A stretch of DNA of 64,000 nucleotides. Origin: Macrocystis pyrifera. Lineage: Eukaryota; Sar; Phaeophyceae; Laminariales; Laminariaceae. Below the pieces are notes generated by a model that had not been told where the DNA came from, made no database searches, and saw only the letters and a program-made list of their open reading frames with translations. The position numbers and the translations under genes were made by a program. Below, piece by piece: positions 47,185 to 57,479 of this stretch. Numbering within the stretch: the first letter of the stretch is position 1; the number at the start of each line of letters is the position of its first letter. The stretch lies in assembly GCA_031763025.1 (NCBI GenBank), contig JASSKH010000021.1:186001-250000 (forward strand), read 5' to 3'.

Positions 47185-47384
47185 CACAAATACATTTAGT
47201 TTGGTTGGCTTTGGGTATTGCCCCAATTGCAATATAACTGCAATTGGCGTCATAACATTTAGTTTGATTGGCTTTGGGCTATTAACCCAATTGCAATATA
47301 ACTGCAATTGGCGTCAAAGCCCAAAGCCAACCAAAACTGCAATTGGCGTCATAGCCCAAAGCCAACCAAACTAAATGTATTTGT
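47185..47384. mobile_element. MITE-like palindromic element
   Basis: A 200-bp sequence whose ends are a perfect 30-bp inverted repeat starting ACAAATACATTTAGTTTGG, with similarity extending inward to nearly 50 bp. Three copies of a unit including AACTGCAATTGGCGTCA lie between. No coding capacity. Size and inverted ends suit a miniature inverted-repeat transposable element. The target duplication is unclear: possible two- or three-base matches only, so the superfamily is not assigned. Confidence 0.7.
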
Positions 47385-47424
47385 ACAAGAAACGACGGAA
47401 TACCCACTCCGAAGGAAAGCCTTG

Positions 47425-47444
47425 TATATATATATATATATATA
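47425..47444. repeat. (TA)n microsatellite
   Basis: Ten TA dinucleotides. Confidence 0.9.
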
Positions 47445-47529
47445 CTGCCGAGTGCCTGATCTACCGTCACTAGTGGGCGCTGGCCACAAACTTCTTAGCA
47501 GAGAACCGTTGCGCAGGGGTGCTGCTGTA

Positions 47530-48105
47530 CCGCAACGTATGTACCCTCCGAACGAAGTACAAGAGGGCCGAATTCGGTACACAGCGTTCACGAACGTTCC
47601 GGGCATGCATTTTGATGTGGACGCTGAACACTCGCGAGGGATAGCCTTTACGCCGTCGTATTGGGTAAATGCATTGAAGCTACGCCAGCTGTGACTTTGA
47701 CCGATTGAATGGTTCACACTCAACTTCGCCCGCTGCGTGGTTTCGGGCGCGCTTATTCGTTAAAATTTCATCGAACGATAGTACCCGTTCGCGCATACCT
47801 GGTGAAAAATAATCGAGTGTGGCCCGCAGTACTGAGGAGTGTTTCGGGTACGTTTTCATGTTGAGCAGCCCGTTCTTCTTTTACTACCAGGTATGTACTC
47901 TGCGCCCCGGCGAAACGAAGGTACGTGCAGCCCTATTTGTACGCTGTCGTAGCGATTCTGTGGTCGATGCCAAGTGTAACATCGTTACACGTGCGTTCGC
48001 TGTGCGTGCGACCAATTTGTTACAGGTCCGCCGGCGGTGATTTTGGCCGATTGAATGGTTGACACTCGATTTTCGCCGCTGCATTGTACGCTGGGTGCGT
48101 TTATG
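47530..48105 (+). repeat. Diverged ~350-bp duplication with ORF ends
   Basis: Two stretches (about 47530-47760 and 47880-48105) share a layout. Each closes a reading frame (GIAFTPSYWVNALKLRQL-stop and AFAVRATNLLQVRRR-stop, with a shared VDA upstream) and is followed by TTGACCGATTGAATGGTT or its variant GGCCGATTGAATGGTT. They look like old duplicates of one 3' gene end or element. The protein is not recognised. Confidence 0.4.
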
Positions 48106-48389
48106 TCCCCATATACAGCCGTGATATTCAGCACTTCCGAAAGGGCAGTCGACGATGGAGGTGTGACGGTTTATGACAACGTTGTCATTGTTGTTCTCAC
48201 ATGAACTAATGTCCAAGGTCTTCAGTCCGTGGTCACAGGACAGGCTCCAACTCTGGAGCCGAAAATATAACCGCAGGAAATAAATATATAAAGTGAACTG
48301 GTACCATGTATAAAGCATTTACAGTAATCGTGACACGACCAGTCAACCTCACGCCATATATCCCTGACCACCGCCGTACCTTTCCTCTA

Positions 48390-48688
48390 ACCATCTGTGA
48401 ACGTGTTACCTGCTAAGCTATAGGGGTAAAAGACCGATCGATTACCCAGCCCAAGGTAACCCTTACAACCTCTGAACGGCGGGGTCCTTGGGACGTCAGT
48501 ACCGTATCTGGCCGTACGTTGACTTACCCGATTGGTTTCACTACCTGGGGAACGAGGGAGATGTGTTCAAAGTGAGATTCGAACCCGTGTCCTGTCGACG
48601 ACGACACATGTGAAGGTGTTACCTGCTTAGCTTTAGGGGTAAAGGATCGATCAGGTAACCAGCCCAGGGTACCACTTATAGCGCATCA
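48390..48688 (-). repeat. tRNA-like repeat, two copies
   Basis: On the minus strand, two copies about 210 bp apart contain TTTACCCCTA-AGCT-AGCAGGTAACAC, including an A-box-like TAGCTTAGCAGG. The copy near 48550-48620 also has a B-box-like CGGGTTCGAATCTCAC. This is a second SINE head type or a pair of tRNA pseudogenes. The fragment at 48680-48830 is joined to one of them. Confidence 0.5.
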
Positions 48689-48830
48689 CTTTGACTTTCC
48701 AACTCTGTAGACAAGCCGTGGTCGCAGGTAGCTTCCCTTTCCCGCAGGGTTCCTCATTCCCACTGCTCGTCGATTCTCAACGAATTTGCAAACTCGAGCT
48801 CTTGCGCTTTTCGCGATGACCAAGGTGCCT
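48680..48830 (-). mobile_element. Diverged SINE body fragment
   Basis: On the minus strand it reads GCGAAAAGCGCAAGAGC, AATCGACGAGCAGTGGGAAT, GACCACGGCTTGTC and GTTGGAAAGTCAAAGTGATG, matching the body of the SINE family at 16072, 42977 and 50527 but more diverged. The tRNA-like sequence next to it may be a different head, which would make it a related subfamily. Confidence 0.55.
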
Positions 48831-49370
48831 AAAGGGATTTTGACCCCGACCTCACACGAGTGTTCTTCTGTTGACAGCAGTTTTCTCGGGTCAACAGCTT
48901 AACCCGGAGGGACCGTATACGAAGACGTGCAATGAGAGCAAAACGAGGTACATCAAACCAAATCAAGTCAAGTAAACTAAATAAATAAATAAACGAGAAA
49001 ATGATAAATAGAGAAGCATTTCCACGGGCCCGCGTGATTGGGGGTGATAAAATGTGGTGCCTGAGTCACAGTGCAAGGGGTCGTACAATACGGCCGCTGG
49101 GCGCTCACGTTGCTCGTACTGCTGTATGCAGGCGATTGATACACTAATCGAGATAATTGTTTTGGTCGCTTTCTCTGGTGTCTCCTGATCTCCAACGCAT
49201 ATCTAGTGCGAAAGGGCGACCCCGGGTGGTAAAGGCCCCGTGGGGGGGGTGGGGGTGCTGTCCGCTCCTATTGACATCGGAGTGCGCGTATTATGTGGCT
49301 GCCCGCTGTCATATTATAGAAGAAGAGTGCACCGGGCATACCTGTACCTGTATATGATACCAGGGATATA
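48831..49370. other. No gene recognised
   Basis: No element end or coding motif seen. Confidence 0.35.
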
Positions 49371-49800
49371 CTTGGCACTCGGTCCGCATGCCCCAGGCGC
49401 CTTCCTGGAGGCCGAATACATATTAATTTTCGGCTGTGCGACTACGGCTGAAGTCCATCCACGATTCAATTGCGCTGTGATTCAAAGTATTATACTCGTT
49501 CATGTGTAACTACCGTAGTTTCCACAGTACGTATGATATACCAGGTAAACAGTTGTTCGTACATAGATATACTCGTACTCGTACTACTTGGCACTGGTCC
49601 GCATGCCCCCCGCGCCTTCCTGCAGATCGAATACATATTAATTTCGGCTGTGCGTCTACGGCCGAAGTCCATCCACGATTCAATTGCGCTGTGATTCGTG
49701 GTATTATACTCGCGCATGTGTAACTACCGTAGTATCCACAGTACGTATGATATACCAGGTAAACAGTTGTTCGTACACACATGAACTCGTACTACCAGGG
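49371..49800 (+). repeat. ~217-bp tandem pair
   Basis: Two consecutive copies (49371-49587, 49588-49800) with CTTGGCACT-GGTCCGCATGCC, GAATACATATTAATTTCGG, GTCCATCCACGATTCAATTG and TACGTATGATATACCAGG. They are about 90% alike. The final AGTACGTATGAT-AACAGTTGTTCGTAC part is conserved in both. Confidence 0.85.
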
Positions 49801-50525
49801 CATTTCTCGGGACTCATTTTCGATTCCCAGGCCAAATCCCATGGGAATCAGATACTCCAGGGGCCACAGCGGGGACTCCCCCAGGCAGGTTCGACAACAA
49901 CTACGGGATTCGACTGGATGGGTGGTATACGACCTACAGCAGTAGCCACGATTAGATTAGAGGGGATTGTCAGTGCGGGCTCCGGCCACCGCGGTACTCC
50001 CCAAGATGGGTTGAACTCGGAACCCGACACATGTACGTGCATACCCTGTCAAAGTGCTGTCATCGGCGGGTCGGGTTGAATTCGTAGCATGTGCGAACTT
50101 TATTAACGGGATTTGGCGTATCCTGGATTTGCGGGACGTGTCTGTGCGGGCACGGGATATGTGTATTTTCACGGGACTCGTGTGTGCGGGAACGGGATTC
50201 GTCATAGAATGCGTGGGGGCGGGAACGGGATATAATAATTTTCGCGGGGCTCGTTTGTGCGAGGTGCGGGGACGAGATTTCACATGTGTCACTGGGCCAC
50301 GGGGAAATCCCGAATCCCGCCCAAAACCGCGGGATAACACCCGCTGGAAAACCCATCAGCTCTGATGCGTAATAGCAACCGATACCACGCGCCTCGTATC
50401 ATACCTCATGAAAGTGATGTACGTACGAACAGGTTCCATATACGTACATACCATGCTTGGTTGGAGCGGACCTGTTCGTTCTGAAAGAAAGTACATGCTC
50501 GAAAATAGATGAGACATATCAGTAT

Positions 50526-50526
<1 letters not shown>
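49801..50526. other. No gene; GGGA-rich degenerate repeats
   Basis: Between about 50080 and 50300 the words GCGGGA(C/A) and CACGGGA recur irregularly, suggesting an old minisatellite. No coding region recognised. Confidence 0.35.
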
Positions 50527-50564
<38 letters not shown>

Positions 50565-50887
50565 TTTTTCATCACTTTTACTTTCCAGCTCACTCGTAGG
50601 AGGTTTTACCCTCGACGATCTTCTGGACAAGCCGTGGTCACAGTGTGTCGTCCCTTCTCCCCCCCGGCACGTGCCTTTAGTTTTTATCGCGCATAAGGGC
50701 TCAGCATTCCCACTGCTCGTCGACTTCATCGAATGTACAGCTAACTCACGCTCTCGCGTTTTCCGCTAATCAATTTTATGCAAGAAAAAGTCCCTACGAG
50801 CATGCACTCGGTGAGACTGGAACTCACGAAATTGATCTTGATAGGCTCGCGGACCACCTACCAAGCCACCGGGGACGCCGGTATATA
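50527..50887 (-). mobile_element. tRNA-derived SINE, copy 3
   Basis: Minus-strand copy of the family. It starts near 50887 with CCGGCGTCCCCGGTGGC, has a B-box-like GTGAGTTCCAGTCTCAC at 50811-50827, the shared body, and ends at AAAGTGATGAAAAAAA followed by about nine AAT repeats (50537-50563 on the plus strand). A short repeat tail is usual for SINEs and indicates a fairly well-preserved insertion. Confidence 0.85.
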
Positions 50888-51952
50888 CCTATTAATAGTA
50901 TCTATCATTCGATGTTATCGGAGCTTTCGTCTGGCTCGTACGCGTCGATATGCGTACCTGGTACTGTACGTATACTCATAATAAAAAACGTTCCTGCACA
51001 CGATTGACGGCGGCGCGTTTCACTTCAAACTGCGGTCTGGTCAAGAACCCCGAAATAGACCACGAACATACGTATGTCATGCATGCGATGGACAAGGAAG
51101 CGGTGTAGGTAAACGAAAGCGGGCATTTGATGAACTGCTGTATCACCGAACAAACGACCCATGAACCATTCGGTACGTGTTGGGATAATAATACCCACTC
51201 CTTGAATTCTGCAGCTTCAGATTTGGTCTCCCTCATAGAAAGAGTTAATTATATATCGGGCATGAGGCCAAACAAAACCCCTGCGTACGCGCGAACGAAG
51301 TATCATTCCCAGCTTGCAAAGATGAGTTTCGACGAAACACTGGATCTCACAGCTGTCCCAATGACCAATATAGTATATATCGGAGGGCACACGACGTATA
51401 TACCGGTACATAAAGGCGAAGTCAGCGTACGTATGGACCAGATGCTACTCGTACATGGTACACAGCAGTAGTAGTGGTACGAGTTGCAACAAAACAAAAC
51501 CAAACAAGCAAACAAAAAACAAAAAAGAAGAGACAAGGGGATCACGTCAAACTTATTCAAATGTATAGAGTACACTTGGAAGAGGAGAAATACATGATAA
51601 ATAAAGAGCCGATGCTCGACGCGGATTCTCCCAAAGCAAGACGACTTTTATACCCGACGCGCGTGTGTGGGTGTGCTTGCGTGCTTGTGTTGCCCGGTTC
51701 GTGTGAGGCGTGCACTGGGGTTCTTCATACGTCTTCTCGTGTCGTACCGTACCCACTCACTTATCATGAGAAAAACCAAAACGGTCGGTTGGACGTGATA
51801 TCTTACGCGAAAGATTTGCAGCCGCTCGCCCTCTCGAAGAAACCAGAACGTGGGAACTGATTACGTACTCGTACAGCAGCAGTAAACAACCTTTCCGTTG
51901 GTACAGCAGTAGAGGGATTCATCATCGCAGTAAAACATCGTTCGTGGTTACA
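50888..51952. other. Unassigned; one 114-codon frame
   Basis: The plus-strand frame 51127-51471 (ATG at 51130, MNCCITEQTTHEPFG) runs to a stop after VRMDQMLLVHGTQQ. No motif or second copy seen, so confidence that it is a gene is low. The rest has poly-A-rich and microsatellite-like stretches. Confidence 0.25.
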
Positions 51953-52379
51953 CTACACGCTCAAAAGCCACCAAACTAATATCGACTCCACCGGGGTCTC
52001 GCGAGGCGCTGAGCTCTTCGTGGTCCCAGTTCGCTCCGACGTCCGACGCCGGCGCCCGGCTCCTTCTGGCGCGGGCCGATGCTCTTGTCGTACTCCACAG
52101 TCAGCATTACATGGGACAGGTCCGGATTTCAGGTCCTCCTTTCTTTGCATTTCAGCCAGTTCCGCACCCGACGAAAAGGGAGCGGGGCGGCCGCCGCAGC
52201 GATCGCTGCATTCGTCATAAGCTCTGTTTTTTTTCCTAGCACCTTCTACTTTGTCGTGCTGTTGTAGAGCTGCGATATCGCTCACGGAGTGATACTCAAT
52301 CACTGTCTCCCCATACAACAAGGAGGCTTTCCCGAAAAGGGATCCACCCTGCTGGCGTCCCCTCTTTTCTGGTCCAGAT
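51953..52379 (-). CDS. Coding-like open frame with a dispersed 5' part
   Basis: The minus strand is open from the right edge to a stop at 51953, about 140 codons. It reads GPEKRGRQQGGSLFGKASLL, then IEYHSVSDIAALQQHDKVE and a Cys-bearing, Arg-rich tail. The first ~50 codons recur in the same frame in element B (38555-38402), then the copies part. It is not recognised as a known family, and its start lies in or beyond satellite 2. It could be a fragment of a mobile-element protein; similarity of only two nearly identical copies cannot prove selection. Confidence 0.3.
52225..52379 (+). repeat. Dispersed module C (element B end), copy 2
   Basis: Almost identical to 38402-38555, ending at the same CTGGTCCAGAT. 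To its right satellite 2 begins at once; in element B the 60-bp direct repeat follows instead. Confidence 0.85.
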
Positions 52380-54110
52380 CCTCCACTCCACCGTCATAAC
52401 GAGAGAATACACCAGTATCGAGGGGGAGAGAGGGGGCACAACAGTACCTGACCCCGTAGGATTACACCCTCTACTCCAACGTCCGACCGAGAGAATACAG
52501 CAATATCGAGAGGGCGTGAGGGGGCACAACAGTGACCCCGTAGGATCATACCCTCCACTCCACAGTCATAACGAGAGAATGATGAGTATCAAGAGAGAGG
52601 GAGACGGCACAACAGTAGCAGACCCCGTAGAATCATACCCTCTACTCCCTCGTCAAAGCGGGAGAAAACAGTAATATCGAGAGAGAGGGAGGGGGCACAA
52701 CAGTACCCAACCCCGTAGGGCCCTACCCTCCACTTGTAACGTCAAAACGGGAGAATGCAGCAGTATCAAGAGAGAGGGAGGGGGCACAACAGTACCAGAC
52801 CCCTTAGGATCATACCCTCTACTCCACCGTCAAAGCGGGAGAAAACAGCGGTATCGAGAGAGAGGGAGGGGGCACAACAGTACCCAACCCCGTAGGGCCC
52901 TACCCTCCACTCTACCGTCAAGACGCGAAATAAAGCTGTATTAAGAAGGAGGGAGGGGGCACAACAGAACCCGATCCCATAGGACCATACCCTTCCCTCC
53001 CCCGTCAGAACGAGAAAATCCAGCAGCATCAAGCGGGAGGGAGGGGGCACAATAGTACCAGACCCCGTAGGACCATACCCTCTTCTGAACGTCCAAGCGG
53101 GAGAATGCAGCACTATCAAGAGGGAAGGAGGATGCACAACAGTACCAGACCCCGTCAGACCATACCCTCTACTCCCCCGTCAAGCGGGAGAAAACAGCAG
53201 TATCGAGAGGGAGGGAGGGGGCACAACAGTGCCCGACCCAGGATCACACCCTCCTCGCCACCGTCCAACGAGGGAATACAGCAGCACAAAGAGCATACAG
53301 CAGTATCGAGGGGGGGCACAACAGTACCAGACCCCGTTAGACCCTACCCTCCACTCCCCCGTCAAGCGGGAGAAGACAGCAGTATCGAGAGGGAAGGGGG
53401 GGGCACAACAGTACCCGACCCAGGATCACACCGTCCTCGCCACCGTCCAACGAGAGAATACAGCATCACAAAGAGCATACAGCAGTATCGAGGGGGGGTG
53501 GGGGGGGACAACAGGACCCTCCCCTCCCCTCCCCGTCAAAGTCAAATCGCGGCCTCGTACTGTAGTCAGTACGAGCGGGAAAATGCAAATGTATCCTGTA
53601 CTCAGTACGAGCGGGAGAGTGCCGCAGTATCGAGGGAGACCCTTCGCTCCCCCGTCGAACGAATACAGCGGCACAACGAGGGAATACAGCCGTAACGAGA
53701 GGGAGTGAGCGACACCACAATACCCGACCAGGATCACACCCTCCTCGCCACCGTCAAACGAGAGAATAAAGCAGTACAAAGAGCATACAGCAGTATCGAG
53801 GGGGAGTGGGGGGGCGCAACCGCCCCCTCCCCCTTCCCTTCCCCCGTCAAAACCAAATCGTGGCCTCGTACTGTGTTCAGGACGAGCGGGAAAGTGCAGA
53901 AGTGTCCTGTACTCAGTACGAGCGGGAGAGTGCAGCAGTATCGAGGGAGAGCCGTGAGTGAAAGGACACCGCCGGACCCGGCACCTCGCCATCCGCCCCT
54001 CGATTCCACGGATCATAGTACAAGCACATGCCACCATCTCGGGTAACTCGAGTGCCCTCCGCATACGCACGTCAACTGGCAGGGAGTGAGAGGGCATAGC
54101 GGGATCGTAG
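52380..54110 (+). repeat. Satellite 2, right block
   Basis: About 19 units of the same ~90-bp repeat as 35640-38168, same orientation. Later units drift (for example GTACTCAGTACGAGCGGGA) and a ~250-bp super-unit around AAGAGCATACAGCAGTATCG recurs at 53285, 53470 and 53780. The first 31 bases equal the last 31 of the left block. Confidence 0.9.
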
Positions 54111-54358
54111 CATAATACGCTCTACCTCACACAATCTTCGATACCAATCTGTGTCCCCACGTACTCAATCTCCAATACCAATTTGTCTTTGTCGCCCTGC
54201 ACTCGTTTATTGTTGATGATCTACGGCCAGCGGGACAGCGGCGCCAGACCAACCCAACCTCGTATACGCGAGAAAGCGGCAAACACACTCGTACTTCAGG
54301 ATGTAGTGAGGCCGATCAGCTTCTGATCATCCTTGCTCCTTGGTTCCGTAGGATGAAC
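54111..54358. other. Spacer after satellite 2
   Basis: Short frames only. No feature recognised. Confidence 0.35.
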
Positions 54359-55027
54359 CTACGGGGCCCCACTCGGACCAGCTCCTCCCGCCCCAGACAA
54401 GCTCGCTCCAGCCGAGGCACCCCTAGCGTCCGCCCCACCGGCGATTTCGACCGCCTCGAACGGGGCCGCACGTTCCATCCTCCGCGCAGCCTCCGCTCCG
54501 ACTCCCGGCTGAAGGGCTGCACCTTCCTCGTCTGCTCCGTTAAGCAGAACACAGTGCTCCAACTCCAGGAAGATACCCGAGGACCGGAGCAGGTCGATGA
54601 CGTGTCCCACCAATAACCTGGTGGCTTCCGCCTCACGGTACGCACGTGAGGTTCCGGCCCGAGCGGAGGTGGCCAACCTTTCCGCGGCCTCCAGTACTTG
54701 GGGACATGTGTCAGAGGCCGGGCGGGGGGGCACCTTGGAAACCAGTCCGCCGAGCGCGCACGCAAGCTCGTGCCGCGAACTCGCCGCACAGCTGCTGCCC
54801 GTGACCAGGAAGACACGGGTGAGGTCCAGCACCGCACCGGCTCCCAACGCACCTTGCTTGAAGCAGGGCAGTTGCTCCAGCGGCGTGGAAGAATCCACCC
54901 AGGTCGCCAACGCCCTGTTCGGGTTAGGGCGCGGCGCCTCCACGGGCAACGCCTGGACCGGGGCTGACGCGGTAACAGCCGCCGCGGCTGCCGAGAGGGT
55001 CGGTGTTGAACGCGTGGTTCGCGGCAT
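54359..55027 (-). CDS. Gag-like hypothetical protein, 222 codons
   Basis: A clean minus-strand frame from ATG (MPRTTRSTPTLS) to a stop at 54359. An Ala/Pro-rich start is followed by a helical middle (FLVTGSSCAASSRHELACAL, VLEAAERLATSARAGTSRAY, LLVGHVIDLLRSSGIFLELE) and a Gly/Ala/Ser-rich tail. Composition and layout resemble retroelement Gag N-terminal regions, but I cannot name the family and no pol was seen downstream. The frame is intact and strongly GC-rich at third positions, which supports real coding. Upstream lies the partial copy of element A. It is either an orphan gag, possibly of a YR element, or a host gene. Confidence 0.45.
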   Translation of the reverse strand: MPRTTRSTPTLSAAAAAVTASAPVQALPVEAPRPNPNRALATWVDSSTPLEQLPCFKQGALGAGAVLDLTRVFLVTGSSCAASSRHELACALGGLVSKVPPRPASDTCPQVLEAAERLATSARAGTSRAYREAEATRLLVGHVIDLLRSSGIFLELEHCVLLNGADEEGAALQPGVGAEAARRMERAAPFEAVEIAGGADARGASAGASLSGAGGAGPSGAP

Positions 55028-55076
55028 CCTCCAATACTCTTAAGACTTTCGCCATCGATTCGTAAAGCTTACGAAG

Positions 55077-55191
55077 CTTCGGGAGCGAAAGGAAGAAGTG
55101 ACCTCGCTTCGATACAAATTCCGAGACATTTCGATATAATCAATGGTTCCATTATTTGTGTCAAATTTGAGTCCATGGATTGGATCTCCAT
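55077..55191 (+). repeat. Element A body, partial copy
   Basis: Matches 29985-30097 (GTGACCTCGCTTCGATAC, ATTCCGAGACATTTCGATA, GGATCTCCATTTTAC) with few differences and the same right end. The next sequence is a copy of the 93-bp unit of 29534-29719. Confidence 0.8.
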
Positions 55192-55280
55192 TTTACCGCT
55201 GGTAAAATCCTGAATGAATTTTTTTTTCACCAAGGTATGTGGACGTGACTGTGGGGGCATACTGTGGGCGCCATAACTTA
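55192..55280 (+). repeat. 93-bp unit, third copy
   Basis: Matches the tandem pair at 29534-29719, including GTGACTGTGGGGGCATACTG and GTGGGCGCCATAA. Confidence 0.8.
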
Positions 55281-55319
55281 AAAACCCCATATTGTTTGCC
55301 GAGACTCGGTGTATGTATT

Positions 55320-57400
55320 GTTCAAGTTACTTTGAAGCGATTAAGGCAATCTCCCAAGGGTGCATTTTTTCAGGGGTCGAGAAAGTCAGCATTATAACCA
55401 TAAACCCATATCCTAACCCATGTCCCACGGTTGACCAGAAGAGGTATGCGGAAAAACAATTACCGTTAGACCAAATTAGGCCTGATCAGCGATGCAACAA
55501 CGATTTCCCTCAACCATTTTCCTAAGGGAAATGCCAGAATTATCTACTTACTCACAGTAGGGTTACGCTATGTTCCACGGTTGACCAGAAGATTCACGGG
55601 GCCAAAGGAAAACGTGGATTGCCCAATAATACTCAACCAGCTATGCACTACCATAACCATAATTCTTGCGTGGAAAATGTCGGAATGATCTACGCACTCA
55701 GAGTAAGTCTACGATATTTTTTGGGGTTGGGGCATTATCCTCACTGCAGGACAGGGGGACGTTGATCACTTAATAGGCCTCCTGCGACAATGCGCTGTAT
55801 GTAGAAAATGCTTGAGTTATCACGGTACTCCGACTTGAAGGTTACGGTACAATCTACAGCTGAATTGAAGACGTTGGGGAATAAACGAGAACGTGGAACG
55901 TCGAATGCCAGCGATGCACTCGAACCATGATCCTGAGAAGGGAACTACTGAGGCTATCCACATGCTCAGAATAGGGGCACGGTATATTCCAGGGTTGGGA
56001 AGAATACTAATGGCATGAAAAGATAACGTGGAATACTACATAGGCCTCAAGCAGCGATGCAATATCACCAGAATCCTGAGGAGGAAAATGCTGGTAACAT
56101 CACGGTACGCAGCGTTGGGTCACGGTATATAGTCTACGGGTGACCACAAGACTAATGAGAATAAAGGAGAACGTGGAATGCTAAAGAATCATCAAGCAGC
56201 GATGCACTATAACCATAATCCTGGCGGGGAGACAGGTTCAACTACAAACGTACTCAGATTAGAGCTACGGTATATTCCATCCTTAACCCTAACCCTTATG
56301 CTAAGGAAAGAGAACGTGGAGCGTGACATAAGCCTCAACCAACGACCAACGACGCACTATGACCATAATCTTGGCGTGGGAAGATGCTGGAATTATCTAC
56401 GTGCGTAGATGGGGGGGAAAGTATATTCTGTGGTTGGGTAGAGGACTCACTCCAACAAATAAAAACGTGAACTACTCAACCGGCCTGAAGCAGCGATGCA
56501 CTATAACCATAATCCTGGAAAGGAAGAGGCTAGAAATACCCATGTACTCAGATTGGGGCAAAAATGTATTTTGGGATTTGGTATGGGGCTCACTGCAAGA
56601 AAGGACAACGTTTAATACTCAACAGGCCTGAAGCAGCGACGCATTCTAGCCAAAATCCTGGAGAGGAAAATGTTGGAGTTATCATGTTACTCAGATTAGG
56701 GCTATGCTATATTCTACGTTTCAGCAGAAGATTCATTGTAAGAAAGGAGAACATGGAATGCCCAATAAGCATGAACCAGCGATGCCTTATAACCACAATC
56801 CTGGCATGGAAAAAAGGCTTGAATTGTCCCCGTAGTACAATACGGCGAGCAATTGAGAACGTGCAATAAGAAACAGACCTTAAAGCATGATGTCTTACAA
56901 CCATGATCCTCGAGAGTGAGAACATGGTAGTAGCTCCGTGTAGAGCGAACAAGGAGAACGTGGAAAGATAAACAGGTCTGATGGACTGACGCCTTACAAC
57001 CATAATTCTCGTTAGTAAATACATGGTAGTATCTTCTCACACAATTCTCATCGTGTCAGGAAGTTCCTAACGCCTTCAAGCAAGGCCAGCGTGATATGTA
57101 TAATAGTCTAAACAGAAGCGATGCACTCTAACCAATCCTGGCGAGTAAAAAGCCCGATTTATCTGTGTGCTCAAACTTCACCGTGTCAGGACGTACACTC
57201 ACTGAAAGTGAAGAGAACGTGGAATGTAAAATAGACATATTTAGGCGATGCCCTATAACCGAAATCCTCTTGAGGAAATGCTGGTAATTTGTCCGTTTCC
57301 GAAGATCACCATGTCAGGAGACACACTCACTGCAAGCAAAGAGAACGTAGAACACAAAATAGGCCTTCCGAAGCGATGCACCCTAACCATATCCTCTGCT
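55320..57400 (+). repeat. Satellite 4, degenerate ~110-150-bp repeat
   Basis: About 14 imperfect units marked by AGCGATGCACTATAACCAT, AATCCTGGCGAGGAAAATGC, a TACTCAGATTAGGGCTACGG-like part and GGAGAACGTGGAATG. Units differ widely in length and sequence, so the array is old. It abuts the decayed 3' end of the LINE. Confidence 0.88.
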
Positions 57401-57479
57401 TTCGCGCCGTCGTCTCGATGTTCTCACAGCGAATCCTGGTCAGCGCATCTGCGTATGAAAGCATATGGTAGCCGTTGCG

